The position numbers and the translations under genes are program-made. A DNA stretch of 64,000 bases from Diaporthe sp. PMI_573 (Eukaryota; Ascomycota; Sordariomycetes; Diaporthales; Diaporthaceae), in NCBI GenBank assembly GCA_021399435.1, contig JAJTUP010000011.1:1488001-1552000 (forward strand), read 5' to 3'. Under the pieces are notes generated by a model. That model was not told the origin of the DNA. It saw nothing but the letters and a program-made list of their open reading frames with translations, and searched no databases. Within the stretch, counting starts at the first letter, position 1. Every line of letters starts with the position of its first letter. Shown piece after piece: positions 36,696 to 49,032 of this stretch.

Positions 36696-39600
36696 ATGAC
36701 CAAGCCTTGCTATGCAACTGTATCCAACATGTACGATTCTGGTTCGGCTCCCCTAGACTCGCAGAAAATCGTCCTGTCAGAGATCTCGAGGATACTCGGT
36801 GTTGCATCAACTCAACTACACCTCAAGTCCAATTTTATTCGAAATGGGGGTGATTCTTTTTCGGCCATCCAGCTTCAGGCCGCACTTCGGAAACGTGGAA
36901 TCCAGGTCAGTACTCAGTTACATTTGACAGGCCTCAGGTGACTGAAAGCTGACATGGCCACAGATAGGGGTGGTCTCCATACTGCAATGTTGCGACCTAA
37001 TCCATCTTGCCACAGATTGCACACGTGCTCGGGATAGACCCTTGCTGGGCAATGGCAGTCAGATCAGAAAGGCCCAGAGCTCGGACAACACGCCACTTGC
37101 CAAGCGAAGGCGCCGCCGATCAAGCACGACGAAAGTCGGTGCATGCAAGCAGTTGTCGAAGTGTATACGATATCCAATGACGGAGATGCAGACCTCTCTG
37201 GTCGTTTCCACGAAGGTGCGTGCGGCTTTATGACTGAAGTAGCTTGCAACTCCATGATCGCTAAAATCATAAACGTCCGAATAGGCCAACCCTGGTCGCA
37301 ATGTGATTGAGTACATCGAAACCCATCGACCCGATAATATTCCCGCGTTGAAGGCGGCATGGGAGGAAGTGCTGGCGCTGGAGCCCATATTTCGCATGTC
37401 TTTCGAGGTAGACGAGTCGGGAGGCTTCATGTACGAGGGCGACCGCGCGGCGCCCTTTGTCTGGGAGGAGACGGTGGTCGACACGGAGTCCTCGTATCAG
37501 CGCAAAGTGGAAATGCCTCTTGAAGCAGACCTTTGCGCGCGGGCGGGCTCGACTTTCAAGGTTGTCACGCTCCAAGGCGCAGAGTGCGCCTCAAGGAGCA
37601 CCGTCATATGGCGCGTTCACCATGCCAGAATCGACGGCACGTCTTTCACTCTCCTCCGTGATAAGGTAAGGCGTGTCGTGGCGGGGGGCCAAGTCCAAGC
37701 TGGACCATCATTCGCGACCATCGCGCTGCAGTTGCAGACGCTTCAGATGCAAGGGGCGCAAGCAGCGGCGGCATTCTGGGCACAAGTGCGCAAGGACGAC
37801 ACTAATTCTTCTCAACCGACAAGGCTGCTTCTCCCAGCTCCTGATCCACCAGACGATGCGCAAGTACTGCCTATGCCGCTTGGGAAAGTATGGATTCATC
37901 CCAACCATGATAAGCTGTCAGCGCACGCCCAGGCAGCCGGTGTCACGGTGGCCTCGCTCTACTACGCAGCCTGGGCCCTCGTGCTTGCTACATATTCAGA
38001 CTCTGAGCATGTTTGCTTTGGAGCCGTCCTTTGTGGAAGAAGTCTCCCGATCGCGGATATCATGTCTGTTGTCGGGCCTACGATCAACACGCTGCCATTG
38101 CACGTTTCCGTAGATCCCGGATCGACAGTCGAGTCTTACACCCGCAAGGTCTTTGCATCTCTCTTGGACTTGACTACTTTCCAATATTCCATCCCGGATC
38201 ATGGATTCATTCGAAACTTCTCCTCTGCCGTCAATATTCGATTTCACACGCTGGGATGCACAGACGCAGAGTCCGATTGGATCGTCGAAGAGCCTTACAG
38301 CCGAGTCAGATCTGATTTTCCAATCCACGTCGAGGTCGGGACAAATGGACGGATCTGCATCGAGTACAACACCGAGGTGTTTTTCGAGGCTCATATGCAA
38401 CGCCTTGGAGCTTCATTTGCTGATGCACTTGATGCTATGCTGGACTCCGGTTCGAGCGTAGGCTCCTGCTTGGAATGTCTCGTAGGCGGCACACGGCGGA
38501 TAGAACTGGCCAGAATGGGGAACTGGGCTTCCGAATTGACCAGGCCCAGCTCGATCACTGACGACCTCACCACGTTATTCTCACAAGCCGCCGAGAAGCA
38601 TCCCTCGGTTGTCGCGGTCGAGCACGGCTCGTGCGTTTTGACGTATGGCGAGCTTGATGAAAAGTCATCCGCCGTAGCGGGACATTTGTCAGAGTTTGTC
38701 AGACTGGGAGATGTGGTCGGGGTGCACGCAGACAGTACGATAAACTGGATTGTCGGCATTTATGGCGTTCTCAAAGCCGGTGCGACTTGTTGCCCCTTTG
38801 ACCAACAACTCCCAGATGTTGCTCGAGACGCCAACTTCACAGCCTCTGGGGCCCAGGTATTCCTGACTGGGAGTTCCGCAGCCAAGTCGCGAAAGCCGGA
38901 GTCATGTCGGATATGCCTCTCTGTGGAGGAATTGCTCCTGCTACAGGACACCCCCGCAGACAATGGTCCACGCAACGCCAAGCCCTCTTCAGTGGCATAC
39001 CTGTGCTTTACATCAGGTTCCACAGGAAAGCCCAAGGGTGTCATGTGTCGACACGATGGGCTAGTGGCATTTCAAAAGGACTTCCGCGTACGCCTCTGTG
39101 CCCGACCCGGTTGGAGAATTGCTCAATTCATGTCTCTGGGGTTCGACGGCAGCATCCACGAGATATTCTCCGCGTTGAGCTATGGCTCTACTCTGGTTCT
39201 GAAGGACTATTCAAAGCCGTTTTCACATTTGAGAACCTGCGATGCGGTGATTCTGACAAGCACAGTATCACAAGCCCTCGATCCCGCCGAATACCCCAAC
39301 CTGAGGGCTGTTTACCTTGTTGGAGAGGTGGTGCCCCAAAGCGTTTGTGACGCCTGGGCCTGTCACAGGCAGCTGTTCAATATGTATGGGCCGACGGAGG
39401 CCACATGCGGTGCAACCATCAAGGCTCTGTTTCCGAACCAGCCAGTTACCATAGGAGTTCCTTGCTCCTCGGTGAGGATCTATCTGCTTGACAGTCGCCA
39501 AAGGGTGGTTCCATGGGGCGTTGTTGGCGAAATATGCCTCGCAGGCGTCCAAGTTTCTCGTGGATACATTGGACGGCCAGATGAGACGGCCAGACGATTC

Positions 39601-41727
39601 GTACCGGATCATATAAACCCCCAGTACAAAGGCGAACACATGTATAAGACGGGCGATCGGGCATACTGGAATGAACAGGGCGAGTTGGTGTTTCTGGGCC
39701 GCAACGACCGACAAGTCAAGCTGAAAGGATTCCGGATCGACCTTGACGACCTAGAGATTAGGATCCCCAGGGCCTCAAAGAACTGTGCTGCGGCAGCGGT
39801 GGCGATGGACGCTAACAATGACCACCTTGTTGCCCTTGTGCAGCCCAGTGGATTAGACCTCAAGGAGCTGGGTTCTGAGCTCCGTCGACACGTTCCCTCT
39901 TATGCGATTCCACATCATATTGCGGCGGTTGACATCTTCCCCATGACTCCAGCGGGGAAGGTGGACTACAAGTGTATTGCAGCCACGGAGTCCTCCAGCT
40001 TTGAGACTATCTGCAGTGCACCAAAGGCAGCTACAGTGACAGTGGTCAAGACCGCGTTGAGAGACTCGCTACAGATACCTGGTGATATGGAGATTGACTT
40101 GCAGTCAAGTTTCAGCGATCTGGGCGGGGACTCGCTTCTTGCCATCGCTTTCAGCAACCGTCTTTCTCAATCCCTCAAGCAGCAGGTGTCGGCTCGTCTA
40201 ATATTAGAAACTGCCACCATTCAGGACTTAGCTGAGGCGCTCGACTCGGATGCCTCCCGAAAGCTACCCGCGATGGCGGCTGCTATGGACGATCACAACT
40301 CACTTGAAACGAGTGTACTCGGACAGCATGCCTTGTCGCCGATCGAACGTTATTGGTGGCAGAGGTATCAATGTGGTGGCGATACGAGCTCGTTCAACGT
40401 GACCTACGCCTGTCAGCTGTCTAGTACGGTAAACCTGCCGAAACTTGTTGAAGCCTGGAATTGTGCCCTCAGCAGACATCTCATTCTCAGGTGCCGATAC
40501 GCGTGCTCGAAGGAAGACCTCTCGGAAGTCGTTCGAAGGTACTCACCCAACCCGCCAAGTGTTCGAGAGGTCCAATCAATCTCTCTTGATGACGAAGTGA
40601 ATAATCCGTTCAACTTGATGGACCAGGATGCGGATTTGATCCGAGTCTCCATCTCTGCGACGCATATGCTCATAGTAGTCAGCCATATTATCTGCGATCT
40701 GACAACGCTGCAGAGTTTGCTGCTTGAAGTGGCAGACACATATAATGACATTCAGCGACCACTCATCAACAAAAAGACTTACTTCCAGGCGACCACGTGG
40801 TCCAAGCCAGCAGCCCCCCAGAACTTATCTTTCTGGTCTGATTATCTGGCAGACGCCCCAAGACAAAGTCTGTGCTCGGTCGGCGGCAGTGGTAACGGCA
40901 GCGCAGTCACCCGAAAGCCGTGGTCAGGGTCATCATATGCCTGTGAGATCCCCAGGAACATATACCAGGACGCGCTTCTCTTTTCTTCCCACAACAAGGT
41001 CACCATGCACCAGCTCGGCCTCGCGGCAGTCGCGCTGGCGCTGCAGCCCACAGACTCTGGGACGTGCGACATCACGCTCGGGGCCCCTTACCTGAACCGT
41101 GACTCCAAGGAAGACCTCCAAGTCATCGGCTTGTTTGTAGAGCCACTTCCTATCCGTATCCGGTACCCGTGGCCGCCGGCGGGCCCAGGCAAGAAGTCCT
41201 CCTCCTTCGTCAAAGCGGTGCAGGACTCCAGCAGGGCCGCGTTGTCACACGTGGTCCCCTGGGACCAGCTCATGTCGCACTTGTGCATAGACAAGCAGCG
41301 GAGCTATCCCTCCCATCCCCTCTTCGACACAATGGTCACGTTCCACGGTGCGGCTCACGAGGTCCGGCTCCCCATCGACGGCGTGCGCTTCCTGCCCACG
41401 TGGGCTCAAGGGGCGAAATTCAAGATCATGGCCGAGTTCACGGCGCGGTCTACGGGCGCGCTGACCCTGAGGCTCGAGTGCAGCGATGAGTTCCTTGATC
41501 GCGACGATGTGCGAGTCCTAGCGCGCCTGATCGTGGAAGCATTCCGCGGTTTGACGGCGGGCGAGAGCTATGATGCGGTTCTTGGGAAAGTTATGCGTAT
41601 CAGAGCTGACTACGCTACTCACGGTCGTCCTCAAGTTGACGATGGCGACCCGCTGATGGAAATCACGGTGGGGTCCGCGACCGCAGAAACAACAGAGAGT
41701 GGGAGGATCAAGGCAGATTCAAACTAG
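36696..41727 (+). CDS. ETP-type nonribosomal peptide synthetase, lacking its first adenylation domain (T-C-A-T-C)
   Basis: NRPS expected to make the diketopiperazine core. Exons about 36,696-36,905, 36,964-37,215 and 37,285-41,727 join in frame (about 1,634 residues). Order: T1 with GGDSFS (Ser about 54), C1 with HHARIDG (about 266-272), then A2 with FTSGSTGKPKG (about 725-740), MYGPTEAT, YKTGDR, GRNDRQVKLKGFRID and PAGKVD. T2 with LGGDSL (about 1,100) and C2 end the protein. GliP-like enzymes are A-T-C-A-T-C-T at about 2,100 residues, so this one starts at T1 and has no terminal T. The C2 active-site stretch is SHIICDL rather than HHxxxDG. The start at 36,696 is only the first convenient ATG; 36,591 is also in frame. 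It may be a 5'-truncated pseudogene or a trans-loaded enzyme. Confidence 0.85.
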
Positions 41728-41993
41728 TTCTCCTTTCCTACGATAGAAATCTCTCTTCTGGGGGGCGGAGTTGCCAATAAATGATTTCTTTGTCATCAGA
41801 CATGTAATTTCGCTTTTTCACTCGTCGAGTCCTGTTTCCCTTTCACTACCTTTTATTTTTGGCCTCAAATCCGGAACACGCAGAACCTAAACTGTGGTAT
41901 ACGAAACATTATCATTCCCACCAATTTATTGTCAGAAGTGATGTGTGTTCCTATGTGGTTCTGAGGATATGGTGTCCCGTAGTTGCGAAATAT
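41728..41993. other. Convergent gap between NRPS and ABC transporter genes
   Basis: 266 bp between converging stop codons. No motif recognised; it should contain both 3' ends. Confidence 0.4.
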
Positions 41994-44990
41994 TCATGTT
42001 GACTGGTCTCCTTCCGTCTGTTTGTTCCACATCCGAGCATATGATCCATTCTTTGCCAGCAGCTCAGCGTGTTTCCCCCTCTCCACTACTCGTCCGCTCG
42101 AAAGGACAAGTATTTGATCGGCTTTCGTGATCGTCGAAAGGCGATGTCTTTGTTTGTTAGCGGTGCCTTGAGGTGGTCTGCGAAAAAGAGGTCCTTTGGC
42201 TGGCAACTTACGCAATCACGACCGTTGTCCTACCCTCAGACACCCTTTCTAGGGACCCCTGGATCTGCCGCTCAGTTTCTGAATCCAGCGATGCGGTCGC
42301 CTCGTCCAGCAAGAGGATTCGGGGCGACTTGAGGAACGCCCGAGCGATAGCAATCTGCTTTCTTAATTAGCGAGGATGTTTTCATCCCACTTTGGAGAGC
42401 TGCTTTGTCATACTCTCTGCCTTTCGCCGCCCGAGAGCTTGAGACCTCTCTCCCCGACGACAGTAGAATATCCATTGGGGAAGCTCAGTATCCTGTGATG
42501 GACGCTAGCGGCTTTGCATGCATTGTAAACATCCTCTTTGGAAGCCTCGGGTCTGGAGTAAAGAAGATTGTACATCAGGGAGTCATTGAATAGAACGGTG
42601 TCTTGGGGGACAACTCCGATGTGGCTTCGCAAACTCTCAACTGAAAGCTCACGCATGTCCAGGCCATCCACCTTGATCTGGCCTTCTCCAGGATCGTAGA
42701 AGCGGAAGAGAAGTTTCAGGATGGTCGATTTCCCGCTTCCACTCTCGCCAACGAGAGCCGTCGATGTCCCGGGCATAACATCAAAAGACACGTCATCCAG
42801 GGCTGGTCGCCCAGAATTATACGAAAATGAGACGTTGGAAAAGGAAATCTTCCCGTCACAACTCTCGAGGTCTTTCGCATTTTCAGAATCCCTGATTGCG
42901 GGCTTCTCATTGAACTGCGCGTGAGGATGATTAGCGCCGACCATTTTCTCAGAAGCTAAGCAGTAGAGTTCTTACAAGCTCTAGCATCCGTTCCGCGTCG
43001 ACCAGGTTATTCTGGACCTCTGTGTATACGATTAGTAGGCTTCACGAGAAGCTAGGATATGCATTCGCTAGATACGAAAGGATTACTTGCTAGCCTGGTA
43101 TTAGCATCCTGTACGTGTAATGAACTCTAGGAATGTTCACCTAGGGCACTGTATGCGGGCTAGGGCGATATGGACTGACCGTGTGTAAAAGCTTCCAAAG
43201 AAGTTCAGTGGGGCTTGGAGCTGCGCAAGATATGTCAACAGCGTAACAAATGTTGCGACTTTGTGCAAGTCCATGGAGATCTGGTAGGCGTTCCAGTAGC
43301 AAGCGACAAGTATGCCCAGTGTGAAGACGCTGTTCTGTACGACGTTCAACAAATTCAGCGAGAAGAATACGTCGTACTCTGCTTTCTGAAAGTATGAAAT
43401 TAATTTCTCGTATCTCGAGATTTCCATGGAAACAGCTCCACTCTGGTGAACTGTTTCGTAGGAAAGGAGGGCGTCTGTTCTGTGAACATGCTCAGCATTA
43501 CCCTCTATATACCTATATTCCATGCAAGTCGAAGCGTGGGATGGGTCATGGCATACTTGGTTGCTTCCATTTGTCGCTCGCGCTTGGCCATTTCTCGACG
43601 GGCCCGGCCGCGGTACTTGGCCATGTAAATAGTTATGTAGATGTAGAAGTAGGTTACCGAGATGACCATCAAAGAGTAAAATGCATCAAACATAATGAAG
43701 AAGTAGGCCGCAGCTATCCAAAGGTCCGCAACCATAGGGAAGAGCTGAAAGACGAGACCGTCTAGAAACGTGTTCAAAGCGCCTCCTTTGCTCAAGGCAC
43801 TCATGACCTCTCCGATGCGTTTGCTGAGGTGGAAGTCAAGAGAGAGATGTAGGACATGTTGAAAAGTGGCTGAGCTTAGGCGCCGGTACGTCGACTGACT
43901 GATTGGGATCCAAAGAATTGCGCGAAATGATCCTATAACACCTTGTTGACCTTGTAGCCCACGAAATAAGATGTACAGCAGAATTTGCTGGTGAGGTATT
44001 TTTCCGGGGCCCAAGGAAGCAACCACAACCCCGAGTTGGTGTGGTGCCAGAATGTTGATTACGCGCTGTGCCACAAGCAGCAAGAAGCAAAAAACGGCTC
44101 GGACTTGAAGTGCGTGCGAGTCTGCTGGCCTGAGGGATGTTATCATGAGGGCTTCCATGGTATAATTAAGAGCTGAGAGGGGGGCTGTGTCCTACCAGAG
44201 ATACGGGAAGAGTGCGCGGAAGCCTAGAAAGTAATCTAGCCATGTCGTTGTTTGCGCATCACCAATAACTTTGCGTGAATCATCCTTCTTGTGTGATGTA
44301 CCGTAGCCAGCACCGTTGGTGGATTCGGTAGAAAGCAGACCATTGCTCTCTTCTTCTTCATCACCATGGCTAGGTCGTCGTGGTCTCGTGCCAAGATATA
44401 GAAAGGCTAAGCAGAGCATGACGAGCACGCGGGAGACACCCAGGGTTAACTGGGCAACATTGTGCGGGCCGCTGCCTGAGGTTCGGTGCAGGGCACAAAT
44501 TACCCAGGCCGTCTCATAAATGGCGCTCACAAGCCATATGTGAAAGTGAACACTGGAAACTTGATATGGGATGTCTGGGTCAGGCAAGAGCCCCGCAAGG
44601 TAGAAGAGTTCCACCCCCAGCAAGGATGACTGCTCTTGTGTCAGATGGGGTGTCCACAACGCATCAAAATCGAATAATTACCGCATATTCCTTCGAAGAG
44701 TACCACCCGCTTGATTCTATGAACGCGGTTATAATGAGCGTGACAGCCTGCAAATTTTTGACGTCAGTGAACTAGACCGCATGGAAGAATGCGGCAGGTC
44801 TTACGATCAAGCAACAAAAGAAAACGTGCAGGGTCCAGAAAACCATGCTCGTTCCTTTTCGTGCTCCTTTAGCAGGCGAAGATGACCTTGATTGAGTTTT
44901 GACTGCTGAGGAAATGCGCGAAATAATGAACATGAGGCATAATGAAATAGGATATGCCCATAGAAAGATTTGGCTGCCTATGGATTCCAT
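41994..44990 (-). CDS. ABC half-transporter, ABCB6/HMT1-like
   Basis: ATP-driven exporter with an extra N-terminal membrane domain, then one six-helix TMD and one nucleotide-binding domain. N-terminal exons 44,990-44,805, 44,747-44,682, 44,629-44,196 and 44,129-43,557 join in phase; later exons include a 14-residue microexon near 43,010-42,970. The stretch DALLSYETV is typical of the HMT1/ATM1/ABCB6-7 group. The NBD has Walker [10 protein letters not shown], signature LSGGERQR, Walker [13 protein letters not shown] and the H-loop HRLST after splicing. The start could also be 45,077. The junction near 43,140-43,200 is unclear. A vacuolar or plasma-membrane export of ETP or glutathione conjugates is inference. 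It is divergent from the aminotransferase. Confidence 0.85.
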
Positions 44991-45365
44991 GTCTACGGTG
45001 TGCCTGGGTTGTCTAGCTTGGAACTGTCTGTGTTTGATGCCAGGTGTGAAAAAAGAAGGCAGTTCAGACATATTCACGGCATATGAGATAGCTCAGCCAA
45101 TAGAAAGATTGGAGCGAGTGACTCCGCTGTCTTCGTCAGCAACATGGTACTGACGGTCTCGGCTCCCGACTCGGCCTCCACTACAGAAGGCTCCACCTCC
45201 GCCGTTTTCGACAGAGTCGCGCTCCTTGTCGCACTTCATCCCATGCGAACCTAGGATAGATAACCAGTGCAACCTGACATATTTGATCTCGGTTCGGAAT
45301 TGATGTCAGCGTGAAAAATAATTGCCCTTTGCTGCAACACAAGAGACAAGCCCAACATATCAAGC
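44991..45365. promoter_or_regulatory. Divergent promoter, ABC transporter / aminotransferase
   Basis: 375 bp between outward-facing starts. It contains TCGGCTCCCGA at 45,159-45,169, an exact TCGGN3CCGA match about 200 bp before the aminotransferase ATG. A short open stretch at 45,144-45,076 on the minus strand could be an upstream exon of the transporter. Confidence 0.55.
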
Positions 45366-46878
45366 GTGACAGACAGCTCAATGGAGCACTTTGGTCTTTC
45401 ATCCCGGGGCGCTGCGAATGTGGAGGCAATCTGGCCACGAATCAGCAAAGCGGTTGATGATCGTGAGCAGAAGGAAGAAGTTCCTCGCATCGACATGGGT
45501 ACGTCAGAGAACTGGCTGATTCGAGAAGAGTTAATTGCACATTACAAGGAGGCTGTCCAGGCCGGGCTTTCCGACCGAGTAAGTCCTCCATACTCCCTCT
45601 CATCTGACCCTAGCATCGATTCGTCGTTCAAGACTGAATACCCCATAGCATATGTCGTATCCGAACGGGTTCAATGGTGATCAGGACCTCTTGGAGGCGT
45701 TGATGAACTTCTTCAACGAATACTTCAAACCGCTCATCCCTGTCAGTAAGGAGCATATTGCAACTGCTCCAGGAGCCGCTTTTGCCCTAGACTCCATTCT
45801 ATATAACATATGCGACCCGGGGGAAGGATTGCTCGTCATGACCCCGTGCTGGAGTGAGTCGCGCTGTGGGGCCCTTCTCAGCAGTCCCCGCGTGGCTAAC
45901 AATGTAATCGTGCACAGATGGTTTTGACTGGTTGGTAAAGGCTCGGTCCAGCGTGCGACCCGTGTACGTCTCTCTGAATAGTCTTGACGATGTCTTCGCC
46001 CCAAGACTACCCCGACTACTGGAAGATGCCTTCCGAGAATCCCCTGTACCTATCAGAGGGCTACTCTTCACCAATCCACACAATCCTCTTGGTCAGTGCT
46101 GTCCAGAGACTGTCATGATGGATATCATCAAGTTCTGCGATAGCCACAAGATACATTTCATCTCGGACGAGATATACGCCATGTCTGCGTTCTCCGAACC
46201 GGAGGATCCATCACCGACCCCGTTCGTATCGGCCCTTCACCTTGATATCCAAGGCATGGGGTGCGATCTATCAAGAGTACATACAATCTGGAGCATCAGC
46301 AAAGACCTCGGCTCTAATGGCCTGAGAATGGTCGGTGATCCCCGTTCGAGTCTCGTCCACGCGTAAAAGAGCTAACCAGAAACCAGGGCTGTTGCGTCAC
46401 TCAGGACAACAAAAGGCTGGCAACGGGGCTATCCATAGTTTCCAACACACAGATGTCATCCCTCACAGCCATCGCCACGACGAGCCTTTTGAGCTCACCG
46501 GAGCTCCCCCGACTCTTTGCATTGAACTCGGAGCGTCTCGGCCAGGCCTACAGAACTGTCACCTCGGTGCTGAAAAGCCATAACATCCGGTATATCCCGG
46601 CGAACATGGGTCCCTTCATCCTAGTCAGGCTCCTGCCGGACGCGCAGACCTGGGAAGAAGAGGCCGAGGTCGTCCAGGAGTGCAGGCTCGGCGGCGTGGT
46701 GATCTCTGGCGGCAGGGGTTTTCAAGTCCCGGAAGGCGAAAAAGGCTGGGCGAGACTGAACTTCGCGATCCCGCCCGACAAGCTGGATGAAGGAATACGA
46801 AGGGTGATCCTGGGTCGGGAAGCGTACCTGAAGCGGGCCGCTGGTTTGAATGGCGACGGAGTTGCAACGGTGGAGTAA
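45366..46878 (+). CDS. PLP-dependent ACC-synthase-like aminotransferase/lyase (GliI-like)
   Basis: Fold-type I PLP enzyme. In ETP pathways it is the C-S lyase that releases thiols from cysteine adducts. Exons 45,366-45,578, 45,649-45,853, 45,918-46,330 and 46,387-46,878 join with agreeing phases to 440 residues; ATG 45,381 is an alternative start. Motifs are RIDMGTSENWL and YPNGFNGDQDLLEAL near the N-terminus, FTNPHNPLGQ (substrate/PLP loop) and SDEIYAMSAF (PLP-pyridine Asp). SISKDLGSNGLRMG carries the Schiff-base Lys. The arginine stretch GWARLNFA lies near the end. All catalytic positions are present. The transposon inserted downstream leaves the gene intact. Confidence 0.92.
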
Positions 46879-47176
46879 TATCACAGCTAGATGCGATCAT
46901 TTTAGACTGTTTAATGTATTTACGGATTCATCTCTTTTCCCCGTAAATGACATGGCTGAATTTTGAACCACTGATCCGCGATGTCTCATCCGCGGTGACA
47001 AGAGCTCTGCCCCGTCATTTTGTGGCGATTGCCCCCACGACCATCTCAGGGACTGTAAACTTGCAAGGTACAACGCGGTAATTATGGATTAGCTTCAGCC
47101 ACATTGTGTTTATTTTCTAATTATGTAGCTAATGCTTTGGTCTAATTTAAGATCTTAATATATGCTGTAATTATTA

Positions 47177-49030
47177 AGTTGGGCTCAGCACATTCGGCCC
47201 ACCCGGGGATTCCGCCCACTCCACACCCGCGACCGCGTCGGGCCCACACCCAAACTTATCTCGCGTTTTCTTTACGAGGGATTTTCTTCTCCTCTTCAAA
47301 CTTCGCACAGATGGGTATCAGCCCATAATGAAGAATTACACCGAAGAAGACGTGCAGGCGGCGCTCGAGGCGATCTCAACGGGCGCCGGCGCACGAGAGG
47401 CCTCCTCACATTGGGGCGTTCCAAGGAGCACACTTTACGGTCGCCGTATAGGCGCCCAAAGCCATTCTGATGCTGCAAATTGGCAGATAAGGTTATCGCC
47501 TAACCAAGAAAGTGAATTAACTAAGTTTGCACTTAATCAGGCGACTCTGGGGCTGCCGTTGACCCATTTCGAAATGAGGTCTTTCGCCGCTCGAATGACC
47601 ACATCTCAGCTGCAACCGCCACCACTTGGCCGCCACTGGTTAAGGGCTTTCCTCATAAGGAATCCAGAGATTCATAGTGTCAGAAGCCGCCAGATGCACT
47701 TCAATCGCATCAACCGGGCGAGAACGGAGGTTATCAAGCCATGGTTCAACCTTCTTCGCCTCCCAGTTGTGGTTAAGATCAAGCCGAAGAACCGCCACAA
47801 CGCCAATGAAGGGGGCATCACCAAGGGCGCCGGAAGCAACGGTATGGTGATAGGGCCAAAAGCAAGGAAGGTTGTCTATCGAAAAAGCAACGGAGGAAGA
47901 GGGTGGACCTCGTACCTCAAGTGTATCTCTGCCACGGGCAAAGCGTGCCCTCCACTCATTATCTTCAAGGGAAAACACGTCCAACAACAGTGGTTTAAGA
48001 CCCTCGAGGGGTACGAAGACTAGGAATTTACTGCAACAGATAACGGCTGGACCACTAACGATGTCGCCCTTCAGTGGCTTCGGAAGGTCTTTATCCCTTG
48101 GACCGCCCCTGAGGACCCTTCTGAGTGGCGTTTATTAGTGCTGGATGGGCACAAATCCCACTGTACCTTTGAGTTTATATGGGAATGCTTCTCGAATAAG
48201 ATTTATGTGGTTTATTTGCCTCCACATACATCACACATACTACAACCTCTCGATGTGGGTGTCTTCTCGTCGCTAAAGACGGCATATAAGAAAGAAGCCG
48301 ATAACCTCAACTTCTTCTTTGAGAATACACTAACGGGAAAGCAATTGTTTCTTTTCTGCTATCGGAAGGCCCAAATGGCCGCTTTGAACGAACGGAATAT
48401 CTGCAGTGGGTGGCGTGGGACTGGCTTATGGCCAATCAATATGGCGAAGCCGCTGATGAACGCTATCCTCGCAGAAAACGCTGCTAAGAAGGCAAGGGAG
48501 GAGAAAATTAGTAACGCTACGAGAAAGAGGAGGCTCGAAATAGTTACTCCAGTAGCCATCAGTATTAAAAAAGTGGTGTTGTCAACGCCAAGGGCATCCC
48601 GAGAGCTTCGGGTGCTGCACAGCATTATTGGCCTCGGCAATCACTCAGACACCACACAACGACTACTCTTCAGGAAGGCTGAAAAAGGATATGATGAGGT
48701 AGATTTGCGATTGAAGATTGCCCTGCGAGAAAACGAGATCCTCAAAGCGAAGTTGGAAGCTGCAATGCCTACGAAGAGGAAGGTCGAAATGAGCCCTAAC
48801 TCGAGGTTCGTCAACATTGAGGCGATTCGGAGGGCGCAAATTGCAGTGGGGGCAATTGAGGCTGAGTTAGCAGACGAAGAAGGGTCTGAAGATACCCCAG
48901 AACCAGAAGAATGCATCGTGGTGGCTTCAGATAGCGAGGGCGACGAGGTTGAAGACGAAGGGTAGTTGTGGTGGGTGGGCGATTCGGGTGGGCGGAATCC
49001 CCGGGTGGGCCGAATGTGCTGAGCCCAACT
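47177..49030 (+). mobile_element. Pogo-type DNA transposon with TA target duplication
   Basis: This 1,854-bp element starts AGTTGGGCTCAGCACATTCG and ends with the inverse complement. The terminal inverted repeats extend at least 43 bp without a mismatch. The element is flanked on both sides by TA (47,175-47,176 and 49,031-49,032), the pogo/Tc1 target. It carries one transposase reading frame on the plus strand. It sits between the aminotransferase and the CmcJ-like gene. Confidence 0.93.
47328..48965 (+). pseudogene. Pogo-like transposase with in-frame stop and Asp-to-Asn change
   Basis: The N-terminus is a Psq-type helix-turn-helix (YTEEDVQAALEAI...WGVPRSTLYGRR), followed by a CENP-B-like domain and the DDE domain. 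The frame runs 47,328-48,021, meets TAG at 48,022-48,024, and continues in the same frame (EFTATDNGW) to 48,965. The first catalytic Asp expected in a NMDEGGI-like motif reads NANEGGI. The second (LVLDGHKSH) and third (LQPLDVGVFS) are present. TGG to TAG and GAT to AAT are both G-to-A changes, consistent with light RIP or drift. The C-terminus is acidic. The copy should be unable to transpose by itself. Confidence 0.88.
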
Positions 49031-49032
49031 TA

